This document shows, piece after piece, positions 52,442 through 62,341 of a DNA stretch of 64,000 nt (the stretch's first letter is position 1; each line of letters begins with the position of its first letter). This DNA comes from DATAZK01 sp963731205 (GTDB lineage Bacteria > Actinomycetota > Actinomycetes > Frankiales > Frankiaceae), in NCBI GenBank assembly GCA_963731205.1, contig CAVSUJ010000002.1:806001-870000 (forward strand), in the 5' to 3' direction. The position numbers and the translations under genes were made by a program. The notes beneath the pieces were generated by a model. The model made no database searches. It worked only from the letters and a program-made list of their open reading frames with translations, and was not told the origin of the DNA.

Positions 52442-53263
52442 GTGAAGCGGCGCGCGTTCCTGCGGTTGGCGGGAGCTGCTGCCGGCGGGATGACCCTGGC
52501 GGGGTGCAGCTCGTCCGGGTCCGGGCCTGGACCGGCGCCCGGCGTGTCGGTGTCGACGGCAACCTTTCGTTCAGCTGCCCGGCGAGGACAGTCCGAGACG
52601 TACCAAGTCCTGCTGCCACCGGGTGTCCGAAGCGCTGCGGGGCTTCCCGTCTGCCTGGTTCTTCACGGGCGCGGTGACGACCATCGCGCTGTCGTCAGAG
52701 TCGTCCACCTGGACCGCGCGCTCGCCGCGCTCAGCCAGCGGGGAGCGCCGCCCATCGCGCTCGTGGCCATGGACGGCGGCGACCATACGTACTGGCACCG
52801 CAGAGCCGACGGCGACGATCCCCAGCGGATGATCATTGATGAGCTGCTGCCGCGCCTCGCGGCGGCAGGCATGCGTACGTCCCGGTTCGCACTTTTCGGC
52901 TGGTCGATGGGCGGCTACGGATCCTTGCTGCTCGCCGAAGCGCTCGGCCGGTCACGCGTCGCCCTCGTCGCTGTGGACAGCCCCGCGCTCTGGCAGCAAC
53001 CGGGAGATTCCGCGCCGGGAGCGTTCGATGATCGCGAAGACTTCCTTCGCAACGACGTCTTCGCCGGCCGGTCCAAGCTCTCCGGCATTCCGGTGCGCGT
53101 GATGTGCGGGCAGTCCGACCCGTTCGTGACCGCGACGCGTGCGTTCGTGCCCGGAGTTCCCGATCTCGTCGCCGCTGATTTCCCGCCCGGCAAGCACAAT
53201 TCTGCTTTCTGGACGTCAACGGGAGTCAGCCAATTGGCGGCGATCGCCGGTGCGCTGGGCTAG
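52442..53263 (+). CDS. Tat-exported lipoprotein esterase (alpha/beta hydrolase)
   Basis: The 273-residue protein begins with a twin-arginine signal (KRRAFLRLAG) that ends in a lipobox LAGC, so it is exported folded and lipid-anchored. The mature domain is an esterase-D/antigen-85-like alpha/beta hydrolase: LVLHGRGDD at the oxyanion hole, nucleophile elbow FGWSMGGYGS, acid region VMCGQSDPFV and His in FPPGKHNSAFW. GTG at 52442 has AGGAG eight bases upstream and starts right at the Tat motif; ATG at 52406 is less well supported. Mycolyl- or acyl-ester turnover is possible. Confidence 0.87.
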   Translation: MKRRAFLRLAGAAAGGMTLAGCSSSGSGPGPAPGVSVSTATFRSAARRGQSETYQVLLPPGVRSAAGLPVCLVLHGRGDDHRAVVRVVHLDRALAALSQRGAPPIALVAMDGGDHTYWHRRADGDDPQRMIIDELLPRLAAAGMRTSRFALFGWSMGGYGSLLLAEALGRSRVALVAVDSPALWQQPGDSAPGAFDDREDFLRNDVFAGRSKLSGIPVRVMCGQSDPFVTATRAFVPGVPDLVAADFPPGKHNSAFWTSTGVSQLAAIAGALG

Positions 53264-53279
53264 CACCTGACCGCACGCC

Positions 53280-53326
53280 GGTGCCACCGGCCCCGGCGTC
53301 AGACGTGACGCGGAACCGGTGGCACC
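53280..53326. terminator. Nested hairpin between esterase and giant surface protein genes
   Basis: GGTGCCACCGG (53280-53290) pairs perfectly with CCGGTGGCACC (53316-53326). The loop contains a second stem, CGTCA/TGACG around GACG. It lies between convergent stop codons and should end transcription both ways. Confidence 0.85.
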
Positions 53327-53342
53327 AGGGTGTCAGCTCGGA

Positions 53343-56300
53343 CTACGAGAGGCGGTCGCGGTCCCGGTCAGCCTCGGGCTGGCGCGGCCGGATCGTCCCG
53401 TGCTGTTGGGGGAGAGCCGGCTTGGCCTCGTCCGACGTGCGCTGCTGCGGCATCGCAGCCGTGGAAGGCAGCGCAGGCTTGACGGTCCCCGTGGTCTCCT
53501 CTTCCTCGTCCTCGCGCCGGCGGCGCCAGATGAGGAAGAAGATCAGGCCGGCCAGTGCGAGCGCGCCGCCCAGGACCCACCAGAGCCACGTCGTACCCGA
53601 GCTCGAGTGCGACGTCTTTCCCGAAGCCGGAAGCCCGACCGCAGACGACGGGGCCACCGCCGCAGCCTTGATGATGAGCCCCACCGTCATGGTCGCCGGC
53701 TTGCCGTTGGCGGCAGTGCCCGAGACCACGAGCATGTGGTTGCCCGGCTTCATCGAGGACGGCAGGGTGAAGCCGGTCTCACCCTTGTTGTCGGCACCGA
53801 TGGTCAGCTTCGTCAGCATCACCGGAGTCGAGAAACCCCATACCGTTGCGGGGGTTTCGGCCTTGAAGCCCTTCAGCCAGACGTAGAGGTGACCACCCTG
53901 CACGGCGGTGAAGTACGAGCCCGCCGGCAGCATGACCTCATGGCCGTTGATCAGCGCCGCGAGTTCGAGGCTGAGACCACCGGACGTGAGGATCAGCCGG
54001 GAGCCCGTGCGCGTCAGCTTCGACGCCACTGCAGCACCATCGACCGTCACCGCGCCCTGACCAGGCTTCACCACGTCAGCGGGGGTCGGCGCACCGGCAC
54101 CGCCGTTGCCTGACGGAGTCGAGACCGAGTCGCTCGGGAGCGCGCCGTCACCGAAGTCACTCACGTCACCACCCAGCAGACCGAACTCGCTGTTCGACGG
54201 GCTGGCCGAGGGTGCCGGCGTCACTGCCGGGACGACCGCCGGAGCCACCGAAGGACTCGGAGTCGGCGTGACCGAGGGACTCGGGGTCACCGAAGGACTC
54301 GGCGTCGGGGACGGCGTGGGCGTCGGGGTGGGCGTGGGTGTGGGTGTGGGTGTGGGCGTCGGGGTCACTACCGGGGTCGGAAGTGCCTGGCCGGTAAGGG
54401 AATCCGACGCGTCCAGCGAGCCGGCCACCGACGCGGTCACCGTCACCGAGGAGGAGTCCCCCGCGGCGAGACCGGTCACCGTGACGTGCCCGTGGCTGTC
54501 GACGGTCGCGTTGGCTCCGCCGGTGGCCTCGAACGTGTACGCGGCGTCCGGGTCGTAGTTCGTGATGTCGAACGTGAACCCGTCGGCCGTGCTCGTCGGA
54601 GCCGAGAAGGTCGGTGTGATGCCGGTCGCCAGCGCCGAACCCGTCACAGAGCCGGTCGCATCCACCGCACCGTCCACCGACGCGGTCACCGTCACGGTGG
54701 ACGACTCCCCCGCCGTCAGGCCGGACACGGTGGCGTGGCCCGCGCTGTCGACGTGCAGGGAGCCGCTGCTCGCGTCGAGACCGTACTGGGTGTTCGGGTC
54801 GTAGTTGGTGATGTCGAACGTGAACCCGTCCACGGTCGACACCGGCGCGGAGAAGGTCGGGACGCTCCCCGCCTGCAGCGCGGCACCCGTCACGGCATTG
54901 GACGCATCGACCGAACCGTCGGCAGTCGCGGTGACCGTCACGGTGGCATCGGCCCCCGGCGCGAGGCCGGTCACGGTGACGTGTCCGGTCCCGTCGAGGC
55001 CGACGATCCCGCTCGTCGCGTCGAACGTGTACAGCGTGTTCGGGTCGTAGTTCGTGATGTCGAACGTGAACCCGTCCGCCGTGCGCGTCGTGGCAGACAG
55101 TTCAGGCATGATGCCCGCCGAAAGTGCCTGTCCCGTCACGGATCCGAACTCGCTCAGCTGACCGTCGACGCTCGCCATCGTGGAGACGGTCGAGGACTGC
55201 CCGGCGGCCAGGCCCGAGACGGTCACGTGGCCCGCGTTGTCGATGTCCACGGTCGCACCGTTGGTCGCCTCGAACGTGTACAGCGTGTTCGGGTCGTAGT
55301 TCGTGATGTCGAACGTGAACCCGTCCGCCGTGCGCACCGGCGCGGAGAACGTCGGGGTGACGCCCGCCGGGAGCGCTGAACCGGTCCGGGCGGCGGACGT
55401 CGACGTGTACCCGTCACGATCGGCCACCACGGTGACCGTCGCCGAGGCGCCGTCGCCGAGGCCGCTCACCGTCACGGTGGACCCGTTGAGGACCGCCGTG
55501 CCGTCCGAGGAGGTCACCGTGTAGGCGACAGCAGGCGAGAAGTTGCTGATGTCGAAGGCGAAGCCGCCGTCCAGCGAGACCGGGGCCGACAACACCGGCA
55601 CGGTCCCGAAGAGCAGAGCGGTGCCGCTGACCGTTGCCGACGCGATCGAGAGGCCGGGGTCGGTCGCGGTGACCGTGACGTCCGAAGACTCGCCCGGTGC
55701 CAGGTTCCAGACCACGACGGTGGAACCGACCTGCGTGATCTCACCGCCGTTGGTCGCGTCGAAGCTGTAGACCAGGCCCGACGAGTAGTTGGCGATGTGG
55801 AACGTGTAGCCATCGGTCGCCGGAGTGACATCGGTCAGCAGCGGAGCCGTGCCGGTTGCCAGGGCCGAGCCGGTTTCGGTCGCCGTGGCGTCGGTGTAGC
55901 CGGTACGCGAGATGCCCACGACCACGTCGGAGCCGGCGCCCGCAGCGAGGCCGGTCACCACGATGTTCGCGCCGTAGACGTTGACGATCGCGCCGTTGGT
56001 GGCGTTGAAGGTGTACAGCGCCGAGGGCACGTAGTTCGTGATGGAGAACGAGTAGCCGTCGGGCGTACGCACGACCGCGCCGAACGTCGGGGCGATACCC
56101 GTCGCCAGCGCGGAGCCGTTGACGCTCGCGGAGGTCGGCGTGAAGCCGGTGAGCGCGGCGCCGATGCCGATGCTCGACGACGCACCGGCCGACAAGCCGG
56201 TCACCGTGACGGTCTTGCCGTTACGGGTCACGAGCGCACCGTTGGTGGCGGTGAGCGTGTAGCTGGTCGCCGCCGAATAGTTGGTGATGTCGAAGGTGAA

Positions 56301-59300
56301 ACCGTTGGTGGTGCTCACCGGAACCGACGTGGTCGGCACGGTGCCCGGCGCCAGCGGCGTGACGGAGTTGGACGGTGCGCTGACCGGACCGGTGCCGCTG
56401 CCGTTCACGGCGTAAACCTCGAACGTGTAAGCGGTTCCGTTGGTCAGCCCGGTGACGGTGGCGCTCGTGTTCGTCGACGTGCCGTCGTTGAACTGGGTGT
56501 ACGCGCCGCCACTGGAGTACCAGATGGTGTAGTCGCTGATCGCACTGGCACCGGTGCTGCCCGGCGTCCAGCTCACGGTCGCCTGCCCGTTGCCGGCCGC
56601 GGCCACGACACCGGAGACGGCGCCGGGAAGCAGCGCCGGCGTCACGGCGATCCGCGGGTCGGAGCGAACGCTCAGTCCGGCCGCATTCTGCGCCTGAATG
56701 CTGATGTAATAGGTTGTCCCATTACTCAGGCCGGCGATGGTGCACGTGAGCGCACCGGTCGTCGAGCACGTGCTCACCTGGGTTCCGCCGCTCGCCGCCG
56801 AGAAGGCCGTGGCGGTGTAGCCGGTGATCGCCGAGCCGTTGTTGTTCGGCGCCTGCCACGTGATGACGGCACTGGCGTTCGTCCCGTTGGCGGTGATGAA
56901 CGTCGGGTTCGGTGCATCCGGGAAGGTGTACGGGGTCGCCGTCAGGGTCGACGACGCGACGCCGACGCCGGCAGCGCTGACCGCGCGCAGGGCGACGGTG
57001 TAGCTCGTCCCGTTCGTCAGGCCCGAGAGGGTGAGCGGGCTCGAGCTTGAGGACGCCGTCACCCAGCTGCCGCCGTTGAGCTGGTACTGGTAGCTGGTGA
57101 TCGGACGGTCCCCGGCGCTGCCGGCCGTAAAGGCCAACGACAGCAGGGTGTTTCCGGCGGTCAGCGAGGTCAGCGTCGGTGCGGCGGGCCGGGCCAGCGG
57201 GGTCACGAGAACCCGCGGGCTCGACTCCGGACCGGTACCGGTGGAGTTGGTCGCGACGACCGAGACGTAGTAGCCGGTGCCGTTGGTCAGCCCGGTGATC
57301 GAGCAGGACGTGCCCGTCGTCGTGCAGGACTTGAGCACGGTCGTCGAGCTGGCAGTGGCGTAAGCGTTGGCCGTGTAGCCGGTGAGCGGGACGCCGCCGT
57401 CGTCACCTGGAGCGGTCCACGACACGTCGGCGGACGAGGTGTTCGACACCACGCCCACAGCGGTGGGGGCGCCGGGAAGGCCGGCAGGCGTGGCAGTCGC
57501 CGGGACCGAAGACGCTCCGGCACCAATGGCGTTGTCGGCCCGCACCTCGACCAGGTAGTGCATCCCGTCGACCAGACCGGCGATCGTGAACGGGCTCGAG
57601 AGCGTGCCGGCGTCGAACCAGGTGCCGCCGTTCAGGCGGTACTCGACCGCCGTGATCGGCGAACCACCATTGCTGGCAACGGTGTACGCCACGCGGATGG
57701 TCTTGTCGCCACCGGTCAGCGTGACCACCGGCGCGCTCGGGGTCGCGCTCGGGCCCACGGTCGTCACGAGGGACGGCACGCTGGCGCCTGAGATGTTCAC
57801 CGCGCGCACGGTGATCGGGTAGCTGGTGCCGTTGGCGATGCGGGTGCTGGTGTTGCTGGACAGGCTGGTGATGCTCAGCGTGTTACCGGACGCGCTGGCC
57901 GTTGCCCATGTGGCACCGCCGTCGGTGCTGTACTGCCACGACAGGATCGGCGCGCCGCCATCGGAGGCGTCTGCCACCGTGGCGATCAGCGTCTGGTCGG
58001 CCCGAGTCACATCCGTGATGGAGGGCTGCGACGGAACGGTCGACGGGATCGCCGTCACGGGGGTGGAGGCGTCGCCGTTGCCCTGCGAGTTCACCGCGCG
58101 AACGCTGACGTCATAAGGCGTTCCGTTGTCCAGACCGCCGATGACGAAGGTGCTGCTGAGCGTCCCGGTGTCAACCCAGGAGCCGCCGTTGAGCTGGTAC
58201 TGGTAGCCGGTGATCTCCGCGCCACCGTTGGCGGAGGGGGCAAACGTCACCTGCAGCGACTTCGAGGCGGGCGTCACCGAGCTGATGACGGGAGCCGCGG
58301 GAGTGGTGCTGGCGATACCGGTGGCCACGGCGGAGGCCTGGCCGGCGCCCGCGCTGTTGACTGCACGCAACTCGACGAAATATGTCGTGCCGTTCTGCAG
58401 CGGGGTGGTGCCGTCGCTCGACAGGGTCGAGATGACCAGCGGGCTGGCCGTCGTTCCGGTGTCGCGCGTACGCCACGTGGCGCCGCCGTCGGTCGAGTAC
58501 TGGTAGCTGGTGATGGCCGCGCCGCCGTTGTCAGCAGGAGGCGTGAAGGCCGCCGACAGCTGGGAGTTCGAGCCGGCCACGGTGTCGCCGACGATGGTCG
58601 GGGCGCCCGGGACGGTCGCGGGGGTGGCTGCATGCGGAGCCGACGCAGCGCCCGGTCCGATGATGTTCACCGCGCGAACGCTGACGTTGTAGGCGGTGCC
58701 GTTGTTCAAGCCGCTCACCAGGATCGGGCTCGCCATCGAAGGGGCGTCGATCCAGGGGCCGTTCGTTGTCAGCTGGTACTGGTAGCCGGTGACCGTGGTC
58801 CCGCCGGAGTTTCCGGGCGTGAACGCGATCGCGAGGCTGCCGTCACCCGTGACGACGGAGGAGACCGTAGGCGCAGCCGGCACACCGGGCGTCGTGACGG
58901 TCGACGGCTGCGAAGCAGCACCCGTGCCGCTGACGGACGAGGCGCGCAGGGCGATCGTGTACTGGGTCCCGTTGGCCAGGCCGCTGATGGTGATCGGGCT
59001 GACGGTGGTGCCGGCCGAGACCCACGCCCCGCCGTTCAGCTGGTACTGGTAGTCGGTCGCCGTGCCGCCACCGAGATAGCCGGGGGTGAACGCGACCGTC
59101 GCCGTGCCGACACCGGTGGACACCGAGGTGATCGTCGGCGCACCGGGGGGCGCCTGCGGCGTGCCGAGAGCTGCGGCTGATGCTGCGCCCGCGCCGATCG
59201 CGCTGACCGCGCGGATCTGCACCGAGTACTGCGTGCCGTTCACCAGACCAGTGACCTGCAGGGGTGAGGTGGCGGTGCCGGCGGAGATCCAGTTGCCGCT

Positions 59301-60608
59301 GCCGTTGACCTGGTACTCGTAGTTCAGGATCGGGCTGCCCGAAGCGGGTGCCGGGAAGGCCACGGAGAGCGAACCGTCGCCCGGTGTCACGGTGGAAATC
59401 GTCGGCGCCGACGGGGGCGCGCTCGGCGAGACGGAGGCCGACGCGCTCGAAGGGTCACCGGTGCCGAAGGAGTTCACGGCCGCGACCTGGAAGATGTAGG
59501 CGGTGCCGTCGGTGAGGCCGGTGACGACGGTGGAGGTGTTGGTCGAAGTGCCGTCGTTGAAGGTGGTCCAGCTGGTCGGCGAGCTCGCCGGGGCGTACTG
59601 CACGACGTAGTCGCTGATGCTGGCGCCACCGGTCGAGGCGGGCGGGTTCCAGCTCAGCGCGACGGCTGAATCCTGAGCAACACCAAGGACGTTCGTGGGT
59701 GCACCGGGAACGCCGGTGACGTAGGAGATGGTGACCGAGCCGCTGGTGGAGTTGTCGGCATAGAACTGGTAGCTCGAGGTCAGACCGGAGATTCCGGCGG
59801 TGTCGTTCTGGCCCGGGTATCCGCCGTAGCCGTACCACTCGTTGGACGTGCCAGAACCGAACTGCACGCCGCCCTGGGCACCACCCTGGGCGCCGCCGCC
59901 GCCACCACCGGAGCCGCCGCCGTCACAGCCCGGCGAGGGCGCGTTGTTGCACACCGTGGCGACCGTGATGCCGTTCTGGCCGACGAGCGATGTGGCGTCG
60001 GTTCGGGGCGAAAACGTCGAGTAGGAAAGGCGGCCAAGGGTGGGCGCGTACTGCCCGGAACCACCGGAACCACCCGAACCACCTGCGACGACGGTGGAAC
60101 TGCCGATCTTGACAACGGATGCCGCGCCGCCGCCGGCGCCGTAGCCGGACGAGCCCTGGAAGCCGGCGACGCCGCCGTTACCGCCGTTGTATCCGAGCGG
60201 GTTCGATCCTCCGAGGGGCGCACCGACCAGGTACTGCGAAGGGGTGCTGCTACCGGCGCCACCGTTGCCGCTGGCCCCGACCTGGCCGACGCCGATGGTC
60301 AGCACCTGGCCGGGCGTCACCGAGATCGTGCCGGTGACGACTCCCTGATAGCCACCGGCAGGCGGGAGACCCGATGCGTCCGGACCGCCCCGGCCGCCCT
60401 CGGCGCCGACCGCCGTGACGGTGAGCTGGGTGATACCGGTCGGCACCGTGAAGGTGGACGTCGAACCGGTGTAGGAGAACGTCTGGCTGATCGTCTGGGG
60501 GCCGGCGGCGACTGCCTTCGCGGGTCCGCTGATGACGACAGCGACCATCAGGACCAACGCCACCGCGAGCGCGAGCGCCTTGCTGACGCCCAGCCGAATA
60601 CTCCGCAT
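53343..60608 (-). CDS. Giant repeat surface protein (about 12 FN3 domains, eight further repeats, Thr-Pro stalk, C-terminal anchor)
   Basis: This 2421-residue protein has a signal peptide (residues 1-36), a Gly-rich domain (about 37-295, GGNGGVAGFQG), about 12 fibronectin type III domains (298-1420, with GLTNGTAYTFEV-like strands) and eight copies of an 82-residue repeat (1422-2080, core DGFTFDITNYDPNTLYTF). A Thr-Pro/Ser-Pro stalk (2080-2145), a compact domain (2150-2310), a LPASG motif (about 2325), a membrane helix (WLWWVLGGALALAGLIFFLIW) and an Arg/Glu-rich tail of about 65 residues follow. Adhesion or matrix binding is likely by architecture. LPASG resembles a sortase motif, but the long tail after the helix is unusual for one. 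Confidence 0.9.
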   Translation of the reverse strand: MRSIRLGVSKALALAVALVLMVAVVISGPAKAVAAGPQTISQTFSYTGSTSTFTVPTGITQLTVTAVGAEGGRGGPDASGLPPAGGYQGVVTGTISVTPGQVLTIGVGQVGASGNGGAGSSTPSQYLVGAPLGGSNPLGYNGGNGGVAGFQGSSGYGAGGGAASVVKIGSSTVVAGGSGGSGGSGQYAPTLGRLSYSTFSPRTDATSLVGQNGITVATVCNNAPSPGCDGGGSGGGGGGAQGGAQGGVQFGSGTSNEWYGYGGYPGQNDTAGISGLTSSYQFYADNSTSGSVTISYVTGVPGAPTNVLGVAQDSAVALSWNPPASTGGASISDYVVQYAPASSPTSWTTFNDGTSTNTSTVVTGLTDGTAYIFQVAAVNSFGTGDPSSASASVSPSAPPSAPTISTVTPGDGSLSVAFPAPASGSPILNYEYQVNGSGNWISAGTATSPLQVTGLVNGTQYSVQIRAVSAIGAGAASAAALGTPQAPPGAPTITSVSTGVGTATVAFTPGYLGGGTATDYQYQLNGGAWVSAGTTVSPITISGLANGTQYTIALRASSVSGTGAASQPSTVTTPGVPAAPTVSSVVTGDGSLAIAFTPGNSGGTTVTGYQYQLTTNGPWIDAPSMASPILVSGLNNGTAYNVSVRAVNIIGPGAASAPHAATPATVPGAPTIVGDTVAGSNSQLSAAFTPPADNGGAAITSYQYSTDGGATWRTRDTGTTASPLVISTLSSDGTTPLQNGTTYFVELRAVNSAGAGQASAVATGIASTTPAAPVISSVTPASKSLQVTFAPSANGGAEITGYQYQLNGGSWVDTGTLSSTFVIGGLDNGTPYDVSVRAVNSQGNGDASTPVTAIPSTVPSQPSITDVTRADQTLIATVADASDGGAPILSWQYSTDGGATWATASASGNTLSITSLSSNTSTRIANGTSYPITVRAVNISGASVPSLVTTVGPSATPSAPVVTLTGGDKTIRVAYTVASNGGSPITAVEYRLNGGTWFDAGTLSSPFTIAGLVDGMHYLVEVRADNAIGAGASSVPATATPAGLPGAPTAVGVVSNTSSADVSWTAPGDDGGVPLTGYTANAYATASSTTVLKSCTTTGTSCSITGLTNGTGYYVSVVATNSTGTGPESSPRVLVTPLARPAAPTLTSLTAGNTLLSLAFTAGSAGDRPITSYQYQLNGGSWVTASSSSSPLTLSGLTNGTSYTVALRAVSAAGVGVASSTLTATPYTFPDAPNPTFITANGTNASAVITWQAPNNNGSAITGYTATAFSAASGGTQVSTCSTTGALTCTIAGLSNGTTYYISIQAQNAAGLSVRSDPRIAVTPALLPGAVSGVVAAAGNGQATVSWTPGSTGASAISDYTIWYSSGGAYTQFNDGTSTNTSATVTGLTNGTAYTFEVYAVNGSGTGPVSAPSNSVTPLAPGTVPTTSVPVSTTNGFTFDITNYSAATSYTLTATNGALVTRNGKTVTVTGLSAGASSSIGIGAALTGFTPTSASVNGSALATGIAPTFGAVVRTPDGYSFSITNYVPSALYTFNATNGAIVNVYGANIVVTGLAAGAGSDVVVGISRTGYTDATATETGSALATGTAPLLTDVTPATDGYTFHIANYSSGLVYSFDATNGGEITQVGSTVVVWNLAPGESSDVTVTATDPGLSIASATVSGTALLFGTVPVLSAPVSLDGGFAFDISNFSPAVAYTVTSSDGTAVLNGSTVTVSGLGDGASATVTVVADRDGYTSTSAARTGSALPAGVTPTFSAPVRTADGFTFDITNYDPNTLYTFEATNGATVDIDNAGHVTVSGLAAGQSSTVSTMASVDGQLSEFGSVTGQALSAGIMPELSATTRTADGFTFDITNYDPNTLYTFDATSGIVGLDGTGHVTVTGLAPGADATVTVTATADGSVDASNAVTGAALQAGSVPTFSAPVSTVDGFTFDITNYDPNTQYGLDASSGSLHVDSAGHATVSGLTAGESSTVTVTASVDGAVDATGSVTGSALATGITPTFSAPTSTADGFTFDITNYDPDAAYTFEATGGANATVDSHGHVTVTGLAAGDSSSVTVTASVAGSLDASDSLTGQALPTPVVTPTPTPTPTPTPTPTPTPSPTPSPSVTPSPSVTPTPSPSVAPAVVPAVTPAPSASPSNSEFGLLGGDVSDFGDGALPSDSVSTPSGNGGAGAPTPADVVKPGQGAVTVDGAAVASKLTRTGSRLILTSGGLSLELAALINGHEVMLPAGSYFTAVQGGHLYVWLKGFKAETPATVWGFSTPVMLTKLTIGADNKGETGFTLPSSMKPGNHMLVVSGTAANGKPATMTVGLIIKAAAVAPSSAVGLPASGKTSHSSSGTTWLWWVLGGALALAGLIFFLIWRRRREDEEEETTGTVKPALPSTAAMPQQRTSDEAKPALPQQHGTIRPRQPEADRDRDRLS
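54311..54366. repeat. Hexanucleotide microsatellite in the Thr-Pro stalk
   Basis: Successive six-base units (GTGGGC, GTGGGT, GTCGGG) encode alternating Thr-Pro in the minus-strand giant gene. Because the unit is six bases, gain or loss of copies changes stalk length without breaking the frame. Confidence 0.8.
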
Positions 60609-60862
60609 TCCCTACACCCCAGATCTCCGCAGGGGAGGGTCATGTCCCCCGGCCGAAGGCGCCGGCTTCCGCAAGCACCTGTACTGCTCTTGACTCATCG
60701 GTCAGGTACCGGCGGCTAAGTACATCCGCAGACAAATGACCAAAGTCGTCCTCGGCGGGACCTTGGCAACGCTTGAGCGACCCTGCTGGCCTTGAATCCT
60801 TTCGGGTGAGAACACCCGTACAGAGCAGCCGAAAGTGGGTGAGAGTTGATGTCCTGTTGTCT
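60609..60862. other. Leader and intergenic region of the giant surface gene
   Basis: The 254 bases between the giant gene and the upstream GT-C gene have no coding frame. On the minus strand, an early hairpin CGGGTG-TTCT-CACCCG (60803-60818) resembles the GGGTGG/CCACCC hairpin in the leader of the beta-helix gene. A GC-rich hairpin lies at about 60650-60680. The leader may be long and structured, but no riboswitch family was recognised. Confidence 0.4.
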
Positions 60863-62341
60863 TCAGTTTCTGACTGGGGAGTCGACGAGCTCGCCCACAT
60901 CACTGACCAAAGAGTCAGAATTCGGGAATAAATCGGTAGTGCTCGGAGTTGCCCCACGACGTGCCCGGCGAGGGATCCGCGATCCCGGCGCGGTCGACAG
61001 TGCAGTAGCGAGCACGAGCAACGGCAGCGCCGGCACGGTGTAGCGGAAGTCGGCGCCGGCCGTCGCAGCCGCGAACCCCACGAGCGTGACCGCAACCGTC
61101 ACCGCAAGGGCCGCGAGCCGGCGACCGGGGACCCGGCGACGTACCAGAGCTGCGAAGCAGAACAGCGCCATGAGGGGATACCCGGCCTGCGGAACCCGGA
61201 AATAGCGCTCATACCTGTGCAGCAAGCCCGCCGGGGGCCGCGCCTTCGGGTGATAGGCCGGCACGTACCGGCTTCGCATCGCAGAGTTGACGACGATCTC
61301 CGGCGACGACGTCGGGAACTGCGAAGGCAGGACGTCCGTGAAGGCCAGCGTGTTCAGATCCCGCCCGACCATCCGGACGTAAGCGAGCGGGTGCTCCTGC
61401 ACGGTGTGGATCGCAAACGCCTCCAGCCGCGCCGAATCGCGTTTGCGCAGCTCCAGATTCGGCTGGAACGGGGGGCCGAGGAGCCGCCACGCCGGGGACT
61501 CAGGCAGGAAGATCCATGCGGCCGGGTCACGCGTTCCCGCGATCGTGCGGCACAGCGGACCGTTGGGGCCGCGGCGATCAGCGGCTGTGCAATCGACGAT
61601 CTGACCGATACGGCCGTAGGCATACCAGCCGTCCATCTCGGTCAGCGAGAACTGCTTGGTCCGCCAGTCGTGAACGGCGCAATATGCCAGCACTGGCAGG
61701 GCAAATGCCAGCAATGACGCCACGAGTCGCTTCCCGTTTCGGCGCCACAGATAGGCGAACGCGACCGCTGCCAGGCAGCACAGGCCGGTGGTCCGGGTGA
61801 GCGTGGCGAGGGCGAGCAACAGGCCGGCGGCGACCGCCGATCGCGTACTCGCGCGGGCTGCCAGGAACACCGCCGCGGTCACCAGACCGATGAACAGCAC
61901 CTCGCTCAGCACGTACTGCTCCAACGCAAGCAGTCGGGCGTCCAACAGCACGGTGCCCGCGGCTGCCGCGGCAATCCCCTTGCGCACCTGACGCCGGACG
62001 GCCGCGACGTAGATGGCCGTCGCGACCGCCAGCACTATCAGGTGCTGGACGATCACGAGCGTCCAGAACGGCGGGCCGATGTAGGAGAGCAATCGGATGA
62101 ACGCGGGATAGCCGCTGGGCCGGGCGTAGGAGAAACCGACCGGGCTGGTGCGCAGGGCGGTGTAGATGTAGTCCCACGAGTCGTCGCTGGTAATGCCTCC
62201 GGGATACGCGACGAGTTCGGCGATCCGCAGCACGGTGCCCAACGCCAGAACGACCAGCAGCGCAGGATGGCGGGCGACTCGCCTCAGAGCCGGCCCGACA
62301 CGGGAGAACCCGTGCGGAATCGGCCATGCGATGCTCGTCAT
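60863..62341 (-). CDS. GT-C-type membrane glycosyltransferase (ArnT/PMT-like)
   Basis: The 492-residue protein has about ten membrane helices and a first external loop with ITSDDSWDYIYTA, whose acidic pair is typical of GT-C enzymes that use polyprenyl-phosphate sugars. SEVLFIGLVTAAVFL and LATLTRTTGLCCLAA are common in the ArnT/dolichyl-phosphate mannosyltransferase-like group. A soluble external segment (about residues 240-340) follows helix 7. It may glycosylate exported proteins or lipids; the giant surface protein next to it, with its Thr-Pro stalk, is a plausible target by position only. Confidence 0.8.
   Translation of the reverse strand: MTSIAWPIPHGFSRVGPALRRVARHPALLVVLALGTVLRIAELVAYPGGITSDDSWDYIYTALRTSPVGFSYARPSGYPAFIRLLSYIGPPFWTLVIVQHLIVLAVATAIYVAAVRRQVRKGIAAAAAGTVLLDARLLALEQYVLSEVLFIGLVTAAVFLAARASTRSAVAAGLLLALATLTRTTGLCCLAAVAFAYLWRRNGKRLVASLLAFALPVLAYCAVHDWRTKQFSLTEMDGWYAYGRIGQIVDCTAADRRGPNGPLCRTIAGTRDPAAWIFLPESPAWRLLGPPFQPNLELRKRDSARLEAFAIHTVQEHPLAYVRMVGRDLNTLAFTDVLPSQFPTSSPEIVVNSAMRSRYVPAYHPKARPPAGLLHRYERYFRVPQAGYPLMALFCFAALVRRRVPGRRLAALAVTVAVTLVGFAAATAGADFRYTVPALPLLVLATALSTAPGSRIPRRARRGATPSTTDLFPNSDSLVSDVGELVDSPVRN

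Noticed and set aside
54400..56345. Regularly spaced near-identical DNA repeats resembling an array
   Set aside because: They are coding repeats of about 245 bases within one open frame, not the short repeats with unique spacers of a CRISPR.
55797..57050. 417-codon plus-strand frame inside the giant gene
   Set aside because: It is antisense to FN3 and repeat modules, with repeated low-complexity text such as GVEGVQRV that mirrors the sense repeats.
60609..60862. Riboswitch or hammerhead-like motif in the giant gene leader
   Set aside because: A CGATGAGTC stretch occurs on the minus strand, but the required GAAA core and flanking stems are missing, and no c-di-GMP or c-di-AMP riboswitch core could be matched.
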